A DNA stretch of 64,000 nt, from assembly GCF_001422485.1 (NCBI RefSeq), contig NZ_LMNF01000003.1:163443-227442 (forward strand), written 5' to 3'. The notes under the pieces are model-generated. The model did no database searches, was not told the origin of the DNA, and saw only the letters and a list, made by a program, of their open reading frames with translations. This document shows, in pieces, positions 25,731-34,407 of the stretch. How positions within the stretch are numbered: the first letter of the stretch is position 1; the number at the start of each line of letters is the position of its first letter. Position numbers and translations under genes: made by a program. The DNA is from Agreia sp. Leaf283 (GTDB lineage Bacteria > Actinomycetota > Actinomycetes > Actinomycetales > Microbacteriaceae).

Positions 25731-25832
25731 CGATCTGTGCTCGGCTCGGCGCTAACGGAGCACGTTCTTAGCGACACGCCGACGCTTCACGGCTGACGCG
25801 CCGCGAGGATGTCGATCTGTGCTCCGTTAGCG
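25731..25832. repeat. intergenic inverted-repeat element between convergent genes
   Basis: CGCTAACGGAGCAC at 25750-25763 and its exact reverse complement at 25819-25832 enclose a 55-base loop. The word CGATCTGTGCTC also appears twice in direct orientation (25731 and 25813). It fills the gap between the RpiR gene and the convergent NADP-binding protein gene. It may terminate both transcripts. Confidence 0.75.
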
Positions 25833-25838
25833 TCGGGG

Positions 25839-26489
25839 TCAGCGGGTCGCTGCCGCCAGCATGTCGGTGATCTCCGCTACCGTGCCGCGCGGGCCGTAGG
25901 CCGGAGTACCCGGCTCGACGCGCCAGCTGTTCGCCAGCGAACCGTCGTCGACGACGTCGAAGCCGAATCCGTCGATGAGGCTGGAGACGATGGTCTTCGC
26001 ATCGCCGTTGTCGCTGGAGATCACGAGCGCCCGACGGTTCTCTGTGCGGGGGGCCTGTGCCTCGGAGGTGAGCTTCGCCGCCTCGATGTGGTTGAACGCC
26101 TTGACGACCTTCGACGTGGGCAGGTGCTTCTGCAGGAGCCCGGCCGACGTGGTCGACTTGGAGTCGAGCTCGGCGATGTTGCCGTCGCGCTGCGGGTAGT
26201 AGTTGTTGGTGTCGATCACGATCTTGCCGGCGAGCGGCTCCACGGGAACCGACTCGTAGGCCTTCAACGGGATCGTCACGATCACGAGGTCTCCGGCCTT
26301 GGCCGCCTCTTCGGCAGTGGCCGCTCGCGCCTTGGGGCCGAGCTCCTCGACGAGCGCGCTGAGGGTCTCGGGGCCGCGCGAGTTGCTGATGACGACGTCG
26401 TAGCCGCTGGCGATGCTGAGGCGCGCCAGCTGGCTGCCGATATGTCCGGCCCCGATGAGGCCGATGGTCGTGATTCCGGGAATAGTCAT
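25839..26489 (-). CDS. NAD(P)-binding F420 reductase-like protein
   Basis: A 216-residue protein with an N-terminal Rossmann motif GLIGAGHIGSQLAR. Further motifs are VVISNSRGPETL, VIVTIPLKAYESV and VIDTNNYYPQRDG, which resemble F420H2:NADP oxidoreductases and related NAD-binding proteins. It might interconvert NADPH and reduced F420 and so serve the F420-type oxidoreductase at 4067, but many members have unknown partners. No ribosome site is clear. Convergent with the RpiR gene. Confidence 0.7.
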   Translation of the reverse strand: MTIPGITTIGLIGAGHIGSQLARLSIASGYDVVISNSRGPETLSALVEELGPKARAATAEEAAKAGDLVIVTIPLKAYESVPVEPLAGKIVIDTNNYYPQRDGNIAELDSKSTTSAGLLQKHLPTSKVVKAFNHIEAAKLTSEAQAPRTENRRALVISSDNGDAKTIVSSLIDGFGFDVVDDGSLANSWRVEPGTPAYGPRGTVAEITDMLAAATR

Positions 26490-26529
26490 GACCGGATCAA
26501 CGCACGTACCCCGCCGAGGATTCCTGTTG

Positions 26530-27486
26530 TCAGGCGAAGCTCAGCAGCCGGTCCATCAGCAGAGGAGCGTACGGCCGGTCGAGTTCGAGCACCACCCGCA
26601 CGTGGGCGCCTCGCTGCGGCGGGTAGCCGTTGTAGACGCCGCGCATGTCGCAGATCGTCTGTCCGCGCCCCGGCCCGTCCGTCGCATCCACCGTCACCCG
26701 CACCAGCGGGGCGAGGGTCGGAACGATCTCACCCGTGCTGATCGCCACGGCCAGCGGATCGTGCAGAGCCGAGCACGGCCTGCCGAAGACCGATACGTAG
26801 AAGTCGAAGTAGACACCGAGCATGTCGGCCAGCATCGGCGCGATCGCGCCGGGCGCCGAGCGCAGCCGTTCGCGGTCGTCGGCCTCGATGAGCTCGCCCA
26901 TGGTCACGTCGAGTCCGACCATCGTGATGGTCCAAGGGGCATCGAACACGATCTCGGCCGCGTGCGGGTCGTTGATGATGTTCGCCTCGGCGACGGGTGA
27001 GGCGTTGCCGGGAACCAGCGCGGCGCCGCCCATGATCGTAAGATCTCCGATCAGTTCGGGAAGGCGAGGTTCTAGTTCGAGCGCGAGGGCCAGGTTGGTG
27101 AGCGGTCCGATGGCGATGACCCGAAGCTCGCCCGGGTACTCGCGGGCCATGCGCACGATGAACTCGGGCCCGGATTCGGAGAGCGGATCAACGTGCGACT
27201 CGGGAAGCTGAACGCCGCCGATGCCGTTGTCTCCGTGGATGTGCGGCACCCCGCCGTCGAACTCCGCCATGCGGAAGTGGTGCGCACCGATGGCCACGGG
27301 CACGTCGGTGCGGCCGGCGAGCGAGAGCAGCCGCAGCGTGTTGTCGGCAGCCTGCGCCGCCGAGGTATTTCCCGAAACGGTCGAGACGCCTACGAGGTTC
27401 ACGTCGGGGTCGCTCAGCAGGTGGAACAGGGCGAGCGCGTCGTCGACCCCGGTGTCGCAATCGAGCAGGTAGGGGCGTGCGGGCAT
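26530..27486 (-). CDS. nucleoside hydrolase (IunH/URH family)
   Basis: A 318-residue nucleoside N-ribohydrolase. The calcium-binding signature DCDTGVDDA is at residues 9-17, followed by VSTVSGNTSA and the later IGPLTNLALALE. The enzyme splits purine or pyrimidine nucleosides into ribose and base, supplying bases to both catabolic routes in this window. Specificity (inosine, uridine or other) cannot be set from the sequence. Confidence 0.9.
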   Translation of the reverse strand: MPARPYLLDCDTGVDDALALFHLLSDPDVNLVGVSTVSGNTSAAQAADNTLRLLSLAGRTDVPVAIGAHHFRMAEFDGGVPHIHGDNGIGGVQLPESHVDPLSESGPEFIVRMAREYPGELRVIAIGPLTNLALALELEPRLPELIGDLTIMGGAALVPGNASPVAEANIINDPHAAEIVFDAPWTITMVGLDVTMGELIEADDRERLRSAPGAIAPMLADMLGVYFDFYVSVFGRPCSALHDPLAVAISTGEIVPTLAPLVRVTVDATDGPGRGQTICDMRGVYNGYPPQRGAHVRVVLELDRPYAPLLMDRLLSFA

Positions 27487-27549
27487 CGGGTTTCCTCCAC
27501 AGGATCGGGCTGGGGCTTCCTTCGATTATGGCGCGGCGGCGCGGGCGTC

Positions 27550-28185
27550 TCAGACCGCGGTATCGTCGGGCGTATCGACGTCGACGCCCGATCCCAGGTC
27601 GGAGCAGTCGACCAGTCGCACCCCGTGCGCCACGAGGTAGGGGCGCGCCCCGACGTCGCCGGTCACGCTCTCGGCAAGCGCCTCCCAGTGGTCGCGGCCG
27701 ATGACCACCGGATGCCCAGGGCGACCCGAGAAAACGGCCTGGCGCAGGGTGTGGCGACCCACGGCATCCGGCTCGGGCGCGATCAGCCGCCGCACCTCGG
27801 CGGGGCCGAGCGACGGCACGTCGACGGTGACGATCGCGACGGCGACGGGTGCGGACTCGGATGCGGGCTCGTACTCGAGGGCTCTCGCGGCGGTGAGGCC
27901 ACGACGCAGCGACGCGGCCATGCCCGTCTGCCAGTCTTCGGCGCGCACCACGTGAACCGATCCGTTGTGTATGAAGGAGCGCTCGACCAGAGCCTCGGCC
28001 TCGTCGGCTGCGGCGCCGAGAACGACGATGACGGGGGAGCATCCGCCCGCGAGCAGGCTGCGCACGGCGTTCGCGAGCCACGACGTGCCATCGGCGGACT
28101 CGACGAGCGCCTTCGGTCGGCCGAAGCGTATGCCGCCGCCTGCCGCGAGCACGATTCCCGCGACGGGTGCGGGTGCGTTCGACAT
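27550..28185 (-). CDS. MocA-like molybdenum cofactor nucleotidyltransferase
   Basis: A 211-residue MobA-like NTP-transferase. It has the N-terminal GIVLAAGGGIRFGRPKAL motif and TVDVPSLGPAEV with the metal-binding Asp; PGHPVVIG lies near the end. Such proteins attach CMP to molybdopterin (MocA) for xanthine-dehydrogenase-type enzymes. The xanthine dehydrogenase, XdhC and moa genes in this window make that role likely. The ATG at 28185 is preferred over an upstream start, because the motif normally lies within the first ten residues. Confidence 0.8.
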   Translation of the reverse strand: MSNAPAPVAGIVLAAGGGIRFGRPKALVESADGTSWLANAVRSLLAGGCSPVIVVLGAAADEAEALVERSFIHNGSVHVVRAEDWQTGMAASLRRGLTAARALEYEPASESAPVAVAIVTVDVPSLGPAEVRRLIAPEPDAVGRHTLRQAVFSGRPGHPVVIGRDHWEALAESVTGDVGARPYLVAHGVRLVDCSDLGSGVDVDTPDDTAV

Positions 28186-28280
28186 GGCCTCATCGTACGG
28201 CTCGCGGTGGAGCCGCCGAATAGAATTCAGGTGTCGCCCGCGAACGACCGCGGGGCGCATTCTGCCCGAAAGGCCGACCA

Positions 28281-28784
28281 ATGAATGACCTCTCCGTCGA
28301 CCATCTGCGCGTCGACCTGCGCGCCTGCCTGGCTGTTCCGCGGTGGATCGACGAGGTCGCGGAGCAGGCTCCGTTCGCCTCTGTCGACGATCTGCTCGAG
28401 GCCGGTCGAACGGCCGCGAACCCGCTGACTCCCGACGAGGTCGAGGCGGCGCTCGCCGATCATCCGCGCATCGGCGACAAGCCGGAGGGTGAGGGTGCGG
28501 CGCAGGCCTTCTCCCGCTCGGAGCAGGCGTCGCTCGATGACGACGACGCCGAGACCGCGGCGGCCATCGCCGAGGGCAACGCTCTGTACGAGAAGCGGTT
28601 CGACCGCGTGTTCCTCATCCGCGCGGCGGGACGCAGCCGCGGCGAGATCCTCGCCGAGCTGAACCGTCGCATCCGCCTCGACGACGACGAGGAGTTCACC
28701 ATCGTCGAGCAGCAGCTGCGCGAGATCGCCCTGCTCCGACTCGAGAAGACGTTCACCGAGCGCGGCATCGAGCCCGCCGAATGA
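28281..28784 (+). CDS. uraD: OHCU decarboxylase
   Basis: A 167-residue 2-oxo-4-hydroxy-4-carboxy-5-ureidoimidazoline decarboxylase. It shows the catalytic His in DHPRIGDK (H61) and the helix EGNALYEKRFDRVFLIRAAG. It converts OHCU to (S)-allantoin, the third step from urate. The ATG has a purine-rich stretch before it (CCGAAAGG). It overlaps uraH by four bases, so both are made together. Confidence 0.94.
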   Translation: MNDLSVDHLRVDLRACLAVPRWIDEVAEQAPFASVDDLLEAGRTAANPLTPDEVEAALADHPRIGDKPEGEGAAQAFSRSEQASLDDDDAETAAAIAEGNALYEKRFDRVFLIRAAGRSRGEILAELNRRIRLDDDEEFTIVEQQLREIALLRLEKTFTERGIEPAE

Positions 28785-29125
28785 GCGCGCGCAGCCACAT
28801 CACCAGCCACGTGCTCGACGCGGCCACGGGAACGCCGGCGACTGGTGTGCCGGTCACGCTGTCGCACCTCTCTGCCGACGGCTGGGTCACTCTCGCCGAG
28901 GCGGTGACGGACGCCGACGGCCGGGTCTCGCAGTTCGGTCCCGAGACCGTGCCGGCCGGCCGGTACCGGGTGACGTTCGATACGCAGGCGTACTTCGCGT
29001 CGCTGGGGCAGACAGCATTCTATCCCGAGGTGCAGGTGGTGTTCGAGCTGTCCGAGGTCGACGCGCACTATCACGTGCCGCTTCTGCTGAGCCCGTTCGC
29101 GTATTCGACGTACCGCGGCAGCTGA
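28781..29125 (+). CDS. uraH: 5-hydroxyisourate hydrolase
   Basis: A 114-residue transthyretin-like enzyme. Key features are SHITSHVLDAATGTPA at the N-terminus and the invariant C-terminal YRGS. It hydrolyses 5-hydroxyisourate from urate oxidase to OHCU, the uraD substrate. The overlap with uraD and the facing guanine deaminase/uricase genes complete the route. Confidence 0.96.
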   Translation: MSARSHITSHVLDAATGTPATGVPVTLSHLSADGWVTLAEAVTDADGRVSQFGPETVPAGRYRVTFDTQAYFASLGQTAFYPEVQVVFELSEVDAHYHVPLLLSPFAYSTYRGS

Positions 29126-29126
29126 G

Positions 29127-29152
29127 GGAGGCGCGCGTTCGAGCGCGCCTCC
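29127..29152. terminator. hairpin after uraH
   Basis: GGAGGCGCGC and GCGCGCCTCC form a perfect 10-bp stem around GTTCGA, starting right after the uraH stop. A second hairpin with CTCGCCGA/TCGGCGAG arms follows before the convergent guanine deaminase gene. No T-run is present. Confidence 0.7.
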
Positions 29153-29248
29153 GGCGGGCAGGCGCGCGCTCGCCGACCGCGCGTTCGCCCGCTAAGGGCG
29201 CGCTCGGCGAGGTGAGGCGAGGCGAGACGGCACGGCACGACGCGCGAA

Positions 29249-30655
29249 CTACTCCGGCGACACAGCCCGCCTGCCCTGCACGAACGTGCCCACGATCGCC
29301 GGCTCGCGCAGCCCCATGAGCAGCGCGAACAGCTCCCGGTCGGTGTCGACCTGATCGTCGTCGGCACGAACCCGCCCCTCGAGCAGCATCGCGAGCGGCT
29401 CCCAGCGTGCCGGGTCGATCAGCAGAAAGTCGGCGTCTTTGCCCACGTCGAGGTTGCCGAAGCGCTCCTCCATGTCGAGCGCCCGAGCCCCGGCGAGAGT
29501 GCCCGTGAACAGCAGCTCGGCCGGATGAAGCGACACGCTCGCCTCGCCGGGCTCGCTGATGTGCACCTTGAACGCGTCGTTGAGCACCCTCGAGATGAGC
29601 CACTCGTCGCCCGCGCCCACGTCGGTTCCGAGGGCCACGGTCACACCCGAACCGGTCGTGCGCGTCCACGGCATCGTGCCCGATCCGAGGAACTGTTGCG
29701 AGGTCGGGCAGTGCGCGATCGACGATCCGGTCGCCGCGAGCCGAGCCAGCTCGTCGTCGGTGCAGTGCACCGCGTGCGCGAAGATGCTGCGCCGCCCGAG
29801 CAGCGTCGAACCGCCCACCTGCGACCCCGGCAAGAACTTGCCGTCGTACGTGTCGAGGTAGCTGCCCGTCTCGTACACGGCCTTGACCGCGGCGATCTCG
29901 CCGCCGACGGCGCTGTCGTTCTCGCTCAGATGACTGTGGAAGTACACGCCCGCGGAGCGCACCTCGTCGTACAGCTCGCCGAGCGCACGCAGCGTCTCGC
30001 GCGTGACCGACAGGCTGAACCGCGGCACGATCGCGACCTGGATGCGCGCCGTCGCCGCATCGCCGGTATCGACGGCGTGCCACCTCGAGATCTCATCGCG
30101 CACGAGCGCGATCGCCTCGGCCTCGCCGGTGATCAGCGCGCCCGCCGACTCCGGCCCCACGGTCTGGATGCCGCGGCCCGACACCACGCGAAGCCCGGCA
30201 TCCCGCGTGGTGCGGAAGAGGGCATCCTGAGCGTGCGGAAAGGCGGAGCCGAAGACCATGGCGGCCGTTGTGCCGGCGGCGACGCGGCGACGCGTGAAGT
30301 CGCGCGCAATGCGCTCGGCGAATTCGGGATCGGCGAGCCGCGACTCGGCAGGGAAGATGCAGTTGTCGAGCCACTCGAGCAGCTGGCCGCCGCCGTACGA
30401 ATCGGTGGAGTACGTCTGCGGAAAGTGCACGTGCGCGTCGACGAAGCCCGGCACGATGTAGCCGCCCCTGTTGTCGACGACGGATGCGCCGGCGAACGTC
30501 GACGGCAGCTCGGCGGCAGCGCCAATCCATTCGATCGTGCCGGCATCAGACACGACCAGCGCGCCGTCGGGAAGCGACACGAGGTGCTCCCGCGCATCCA
30601 CAACATTGGGGGAGCCGGAGACGTGAAAGATGTGCCCCCGGTAGATGGTGCTCAC
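29249..30655 (-). CDS. guaD: guanine deaminase
   Basis: A 468-residue amidohydrolase. Metal-site motifs: VDAHVHFPQT, the His in YFHSHLSEN, FAHAVHCTDDE and the Asp in VALGTDVGAGD. GGGQLLEWLDNCIFP and HCPTSQQFLGSG are guanine deaminase signatures. It turns guanine into xanthine for the xanthine dehydrogenase at 56.8-60.4 kb. The GTG at 30655 gives the family start. It lies seven bases after the urate oxidase stop in the same leftward operon. Confidence 0.92.
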   Translation of the reverse strand: MSTIYRGHIFHVSGSPNVVDAREHLVSLPDGALVVSDAGTIEWIGAAAELPSTFAGASVVDNRGGYIVPGFVDAHVHFPQTYSTDSYGGGQLLEWLDNCIFPAESRLADPEFAERIARDFTRRRVAAGTTAAMVFGSAFPHAQDALFRTTRDAGLRVVSGRGIQTVGPESAGALITGEAEAIALVRDEISRWHAVDTGDAATARIQVAIVPRFSLSVTRETLRALGELYDEVRSAGVYFHSHLSENDSAVGGEIAAVKAVYETGSYLDTYDGKFLPGSQVGGSTLLGRRSIFAHAVHCTDDELARLAATGSSIAHCPTSQQFLGSGTMPWTRTTGSGVTVALGTDVGAGDEWLISRVLNDAFKVHISEPGEASVSLHPAELLFTGTLAGARALDMEERFGNLDVGKDADFLLIDPARWEPLAMLLEGRVRADDDQVDTDRELFALLMGLREPAIVGTFVQGRRAVSPE

Positions 30656-30662
30656 GGGCGGT

Positions 30663-31568
30663 CTACGCGAGGTTCGCCGCGGGTGTCCACGCGGGTCCGG
30701 CATCCGGCGCGTCGTCGCGCATGACGGTGGCCTGGATGAGCCCGTAAGGGCGGTCGTCGGCGTGGAACACCTCGTTGTTGTTCTCGACCCCGAAGGTCTC
30801 GAGGTTGTAGAGGAAGTGGTGCTTGTTGGGGGCGGAGAACTTGATCTCGGCGATGAACGGGTACTCCTCGAGCACGGCCTTGCCCATCTCGTAGAGCGTC
30901 TGCTGCAGGGCCAGCGAATGCAGCGTGGCGAACTGGGCGATGAGAATGCGCTTCACTCCGGCGTACACGGCGTTCCAGTCGACCTCGGTCTCGGTGAACC
31001 GCCACTGCGCGACGAGGGCCGTGGCCATCACGCGGTCGGTGGTCGGCTCGAGGCGCGTGTACTCGTCTTCGAGGAATCCGTGGAACTCGCTGCCCGTCGA
31101 CTTGAGGATCACGAAGTCATTGAGCCCGCCGATGACCCACGTCTTCTGTTCTGCGCCTTTTCCCTCGACCGTGATGGAGGCGGTGCGCACCTCCTGGCCG
31201 AGGCGCACGAAGGTGTGCTCGTGCTCCACACCATCGACAATCGCGTGCTCCCATGCATACTCCTCGATCTCGATGCGGGCGCCCTCCACGGGAACGACGT
31301 CGTCGACGAAATGGCGGGCCAGCTCGAGCCCGTACGCCTCGATCGACTCGATGCCCTTCTCCTTGGCGTAGGAGTAGGCGGTCTGCTTCTGCGTGTCGGT
31401 GGGCAGCACCTGCGACTGGTCGCCCACGAGGTGTGCGGCCGAGAAGTCTCCGCGCAGGGCCGTCGACACGTTCAGGTCACGGATCTCGTGACGCGCGCTG
31501 TCACGCGTGATGCGCACGACGCGGTTCTCCGCCTTGCCGTACTGGTTGGGTCCGAGAACGATTGCCAT
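30663..31568 (-). CDS. uox: urate oxidase (cofactor-free)
   Basis: A 301-residue uricase. Catalytic threonine T57 is in VLPTDTQKQTAYSYAKEKG, with the matching lysine near the N-terminus (GPNQYGKAENRVVRI). STGSEFHGFLEDEYTRL and LQQTLYEMGKAVLE are conserved. It oxidises urate to 5-hydroxyisourate and H2O2. A GGAGTTC site lies before the ATG. It is downstream of allantoinase and upstream of guanine deaminase, all reading leftward. Confidence 0.95.
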   Translation of the reverse strand: MAIVLGPNQYGKAENRVVRITRDSARHEIRDLNVSTALRGDFSAAHLVGDQSQVLPTDTQKQTAYSYAKEKGIESIEAYGLELARHFVDDVVPVEGARIEIEEYAWEHAIVDGVEHEHTFVRLGQEVRTASITVEGKGAEQKTWVIGGLNDFVILKSTGSEFHGFLEDEYTRLEPTTDRVMATALVAQWRFTETEVDWNAVYAGVKRILIAQFATLHSLALQQTLYEMGKAVLEEYPFIAEIKFSAPNKHHFLYNLETFGVENNNEVFHADDRPYGLIQATVMRDDAPDAGPAWTPAANLA

Positions 31569-31610
31569 GGGTGAACTCCTGCTGTCGAGAAAGGGTGGGT
31601 GTCGTCGGGG

Positions 31611-32987
31611 TCAGACGCGTGAGAGCAGTCGACCGGTGGGGGTGGATGCGGGCGCGTCGTCGACGGCGCCTGACGTGTAGACCGGCACGCCGGCCAGCCA
31701 CGTGACGGCGACCAGGCCGGTGAGCTCGGAGCCGTCGAAGGCCGAGACCTTGTTCTTGTGCAGCAGTGCGTCGGCGCTCGCGGTGAAGGCGGCCTCCGGG
31801 GCGAACGCCACGAGGTCGGCGTCGGCTCCCACCTCGATGCGGCCCTTCTGCGCGAGGCCGGCGAAGCGGGCGGTCTTGGTGGACATCCACTCGACGACGG
31901 TCTCGAGCGGGATGCCGCGTGCCTTCGCGCCTGTCCACACGGCGCTGAAGCTGAGCTGCAGGCCCGAGATTCCGCCCCAGGCGAGCTGGAAGTCGCCGTC
32001 GTGGGCGAACTTGAGCTCTTTCGTCGAGGGGGAGTGGTCGGAGGCGACGATGTCGATCAGCCCCGACTCGAGCGCCTGCCACAGCAGCTCGCGGTTGCCC
32101 GCGTCGCGGATCGGCGGGCAGCACTTGAACTGCGTGCCGCCGTCGGGGATGCCCTCGGCCGAGAAGCTGAGGTAGTGCGGACAGGTCTCCACCGTGATCG
32201 GCAGACCCTCGGCCTTGGCCGCCTCGATCTGCGGCAGGGCGCGGGCGCTCGAGAGGTGCAGGATGTGTGCGCGGACGCCGGTGGAGCGCACGGCCTCGAT
32301 GATGTGCGCGATGGCGTCTTCCTCGGCGAGGTCGGGGCGGCTCGAGACGAAATCGAGGTAGTCGGGGCCCCCGTGGCTCTCGGCATTCTCCGACATCGCC
32401 TTCTCCAGCACCGCCGGGTCCTCGGCGTGCACGATGAGCAGGCCGCCGAACTCGGAGATCTCGAGCGCGGCGGCGAACAGCTGCTCGGTCTCGAGGTGGG
32501 GGAACTCGTCGACCCCGGAGGGCGAGAGGAACGCCTTGAACCCGAACACACCGGCGTCGTGAACGGACTTCAACGATCCGAGGCTCGAGGGGATGGCGCC
32601 GCCCCAGAACCCGACGTCGACGCTGGCCTGGGGAGCGGCCGCCTGGCGCTTCAGCTCGAGCGCCTCGACGGTAGTGGTGGGCGGGATGCTGTTGAGCGGC
32701 ATGTCGATGATGGTGGTCACGCCTCCGGCCGCGGCGGCGCGGGTCGCGCTGGCGAACCCCTCCCAGTCGGTGCGCCCGGGTTCGTTCACGTGCACGTGGG
32801 TATCGACGATGCCGGGAATGAGAACCTGGTCGTCGGGCAGGGTGACCGTCTCTGCGGCGTCGAACGGGGCATCCAGCTCGGCGATCGCCACGATCACGCC
32901 GCCGGCCGTGGCGACCGACGCGGGGCGGAACTCGCCATCGATGAGCACCTTCTCGGCCCTCACGACCAGGTCGTACTGTTCTGCCAT
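31611..32987 (-). CDS. allB: allantoinase
   Basis: A 458-residue cyclic amidohydrolase. The first metal ligands are in IVDTHVHVNEPGRTDWEG, the carboxylated lysine is in VFGFKAFLSPSGVDE, and further ligands are in LIVHAEDP, HILHLSSARALP and IVASDHSPSTKE. It opens the allantoin ring to allantoate, which feeds allC at 23619. It is the first gene of the allB-uox-guaD operon and is divergent from the MTHFR-like gene. Confidence 0.95.
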   Translation of the reverse strand: MAEQYDLVVRAEKVLIDGEFRPASVATAGGVIVAIAELDAPFDAAETVTLPDDQVLIPGIVDTHVHVNEPGRTDWEGFASATRAAAAGGVTTIIDMPLNSIPPTTTVEALELKRQAAAPQASVDVGFWGGAIPSSLGSLKSVHDAGVFGFKAFLSPSGVDEFPHLETEQLFAAALEISEFGGLLIVHAEDPAVLEKAMSENAESHGGPDYLDFVSSRPDLAEEDAIAHIIEAVRSTGVRAHILHLSSARALPQIEAAKAEGLPITVETCPHYLSFSAEGIPDGGTQFKCCPPIRDAGNRELLWQALESGLIDIVASDHSPSTKELKFAHDGDFQLAWGGISGLQLSFSAVWTGAKARGIPLETVVEWMSTKTARFAGLAQKGRIEVGADADLVAFAPEAAFTASADALLHKNKVSAFDGSELTGLVAVTWLAGVPVYTSGAVDDAPASTPTGRLLSRV

Positions 32988-33071
32988 GGTGTCGTGATCT
33001 CCTCGTTCGTCGGTGGTTCTATCGACGGATCAAGCCTACTGACGGGGCCCGATCCGCCGAGGCGGGTTCGG

Positions 33072-33112
33072 AAACACCCGTGTTACACGCCGGAGCTAAC
33101 ATGAAATGTTCG
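33072..33112. promoter_or_regulatory. candidate GlnR-like box and GAAATGTTC element in the allB divergent region
   Basis: On the minus strand GTAACACGGGTGTTTC (33072-33087) fits GTnAC-n6-RWWWC. On the plus strand CTAACATGAAATGTTC (33097-33112) nearly repeats the element at 1643-1657. Both are 85-125 bases before the allB start and 52-92 before the gene at 33164. The regulator is inferred. Confidence 0.35.
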
Positions 33113-33163
33113 CACCCCCGAAGATGAAACTCGTCGGGCCTGCGACTCTTCGGAAGGACCCTC

Positions 33164-34207
33164 GTGGAATCGCTTCTCACCCCTGCCGCCGCCCACGCGG
33201 GCTGCCCCAAGAACATGGAGTACGGGCCGTGCGGAGGGGTCGACTTCGACGGCAGCTGCGAGGTGGCCGACTTCCGCTGCGTCTTTCTCGGCGACCCCCT
33301 CGTGACCTGGCACGGCGCAGTGCCGTCCGAGCCCGACGTCGTGCCGCGCTCATCCGGCGCCACAGAGATGATGGCGCTGATGGACACACGCCCGATCGTC
33401 GTCGCCGATTTTCCTGCACGGGCGATGGATGCGGAATCGCTGGCAGAGTGCGCTTCCCTGCTCGCCGGCCCCGTCGACGCGGCGCTCGCGGGCGACCACG
33501 GCAAAGCGCGCGTGCAGTTCTCGCCCAGCTACCGGGCGTCGCTCATTCGCGCTGCCGGGCTGCAGGTGTGGACGGGCATCAACTGTCGCGACCGCAACCG
33601 CGTTGCCATCGAGGGCGAGCTCGCGGGCCTGGCGCATGTCGGCGTCGCCGGGGTGCACTGCGTGACCGGCGACCACACCCTGCTCGGCTCCCGCCCCGAC
33701 GCCGCGCCGGTCTTCGACCTCGACTCGCCGCAGGTCGCCGCCCTCGCGCGGGCCGCCGGCCACCTCGTCTCGGTGGGGGAGTCGCCGACCACGCCGCCCG
33801 TCGAGCTCCGGGCGGCGCGACTGCTCGAGAAGACGCGCGCGGGCGCCGACGTCTGCTTCGTGAACCACTGCGGGGGTGTGGATGCCGTGGGCCGGTTCGT
33901 GCGCGAATCGCACGACCTCGGCGTGACGGCCCGGTTCATCCCGTGTGTGCCGATGGTCACGGATCACGCGAGTGCGCAGCTGTTGCGGTCGTTCACCACG
34001 CTCGTGCTTCCGGAGGGGTATCTCGACCGCATCCTGTCGGCCGCGGATCCGCGCGAGGAGGGCATCCGGGCGGCCGTGGAACTGGGCCTCGAGCTGCTGG
34101 AGATCGAGGGCGTGGCGGGAGTGAACCTCTCGGGCGGAGCGGGACCGGGCCGCGAGGCGGAGTTCGCGATCGTGCTGGCAGAGACGGCGCAGCGCCTGGC
34201 CCTGTGA
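33164..34207 (+). CDS. methylenetetrahydrofolate reductase-like protein with N-terminal Cys-rich domain
   Basis: A 347-residue protein. Residues about 10-45 form the MTHFR_C-type cysteine cluster (GCPKNMEYGPCGGVDFDG plus later Cys). A TIM-barrel domain related to methylenetetrahydrofolate reductase follows, with GVHCVTGDHTLLGSRP and ADVCFVNHCGG. The GTG at 33164 has GGAAGGA before it. Proteins with this cluster often accompany demethylation or one-carbon catabolic genes. It may handle one-carbon units from methylated purines or from glycine/glyoxylate turnover, but this is inference. It is divergent from allB. Confidence 0.75.
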   Translation: MESLLTPAAAHAGCPKNMEYGPCGGVDFDGSCEVADFRCVFLGDPLVTWHGAVPSEPDVVPRSSGATEMMALMDTRPIVVADFPARAMDAESLAECASLLAGPVDAALAGDHGKARVQFSPSYRASLIRAAGLQVWTGINCRDRNRVAIEGELAGLAHVGVAGVHCVTGDHTLLGSRPDAAPVFDLDSPQVAALARAAGHLVSVGESPTTPPVELRAARLLEKTRAGADVCFVNHCGGVDAVGRFVRESHDLGVTARFIPCVPMVTDHASAQLLRSFTTLVLPEGYLDRILSAADPREEGIRAAVELGLELLEIEGVAGVNLSGGAGPGREAEFAIVLAETAQRLAL

Positions 34208-34241
34208 CGCTCGGTCGTTTCGTCACGCCGGGGCCGCTTTT

Positions 34242-34300
34242 GTGCACGAATACCTCCAATCGTGCAGAGGTGGCGTGCGCAAATGGAGGCATTCGGGCAC
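34242..34300. repeat. 59-bp imperfect palindromic element, copy 1
   Basis: It starts GTGCACGAATACCTCCA and ends TGGAGGCATTCGGGCAC, so the arms are near reverse complements. A second 59-bp copy in the same orientation lies at 35358-35416, and the two flank the gene at 34408-35355. Confidence 0.8.
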
Positions 34301-34407
34301 AGTCACCGCCGCTCTTCCATTCCTGTCCCTTGTCGAGGCACGCCGATCTATCCACAGGCGGCGGATCCTGCGCCGCTAATGCCGGGGTGACCCGGTTGGC
34401 TGTGGTC

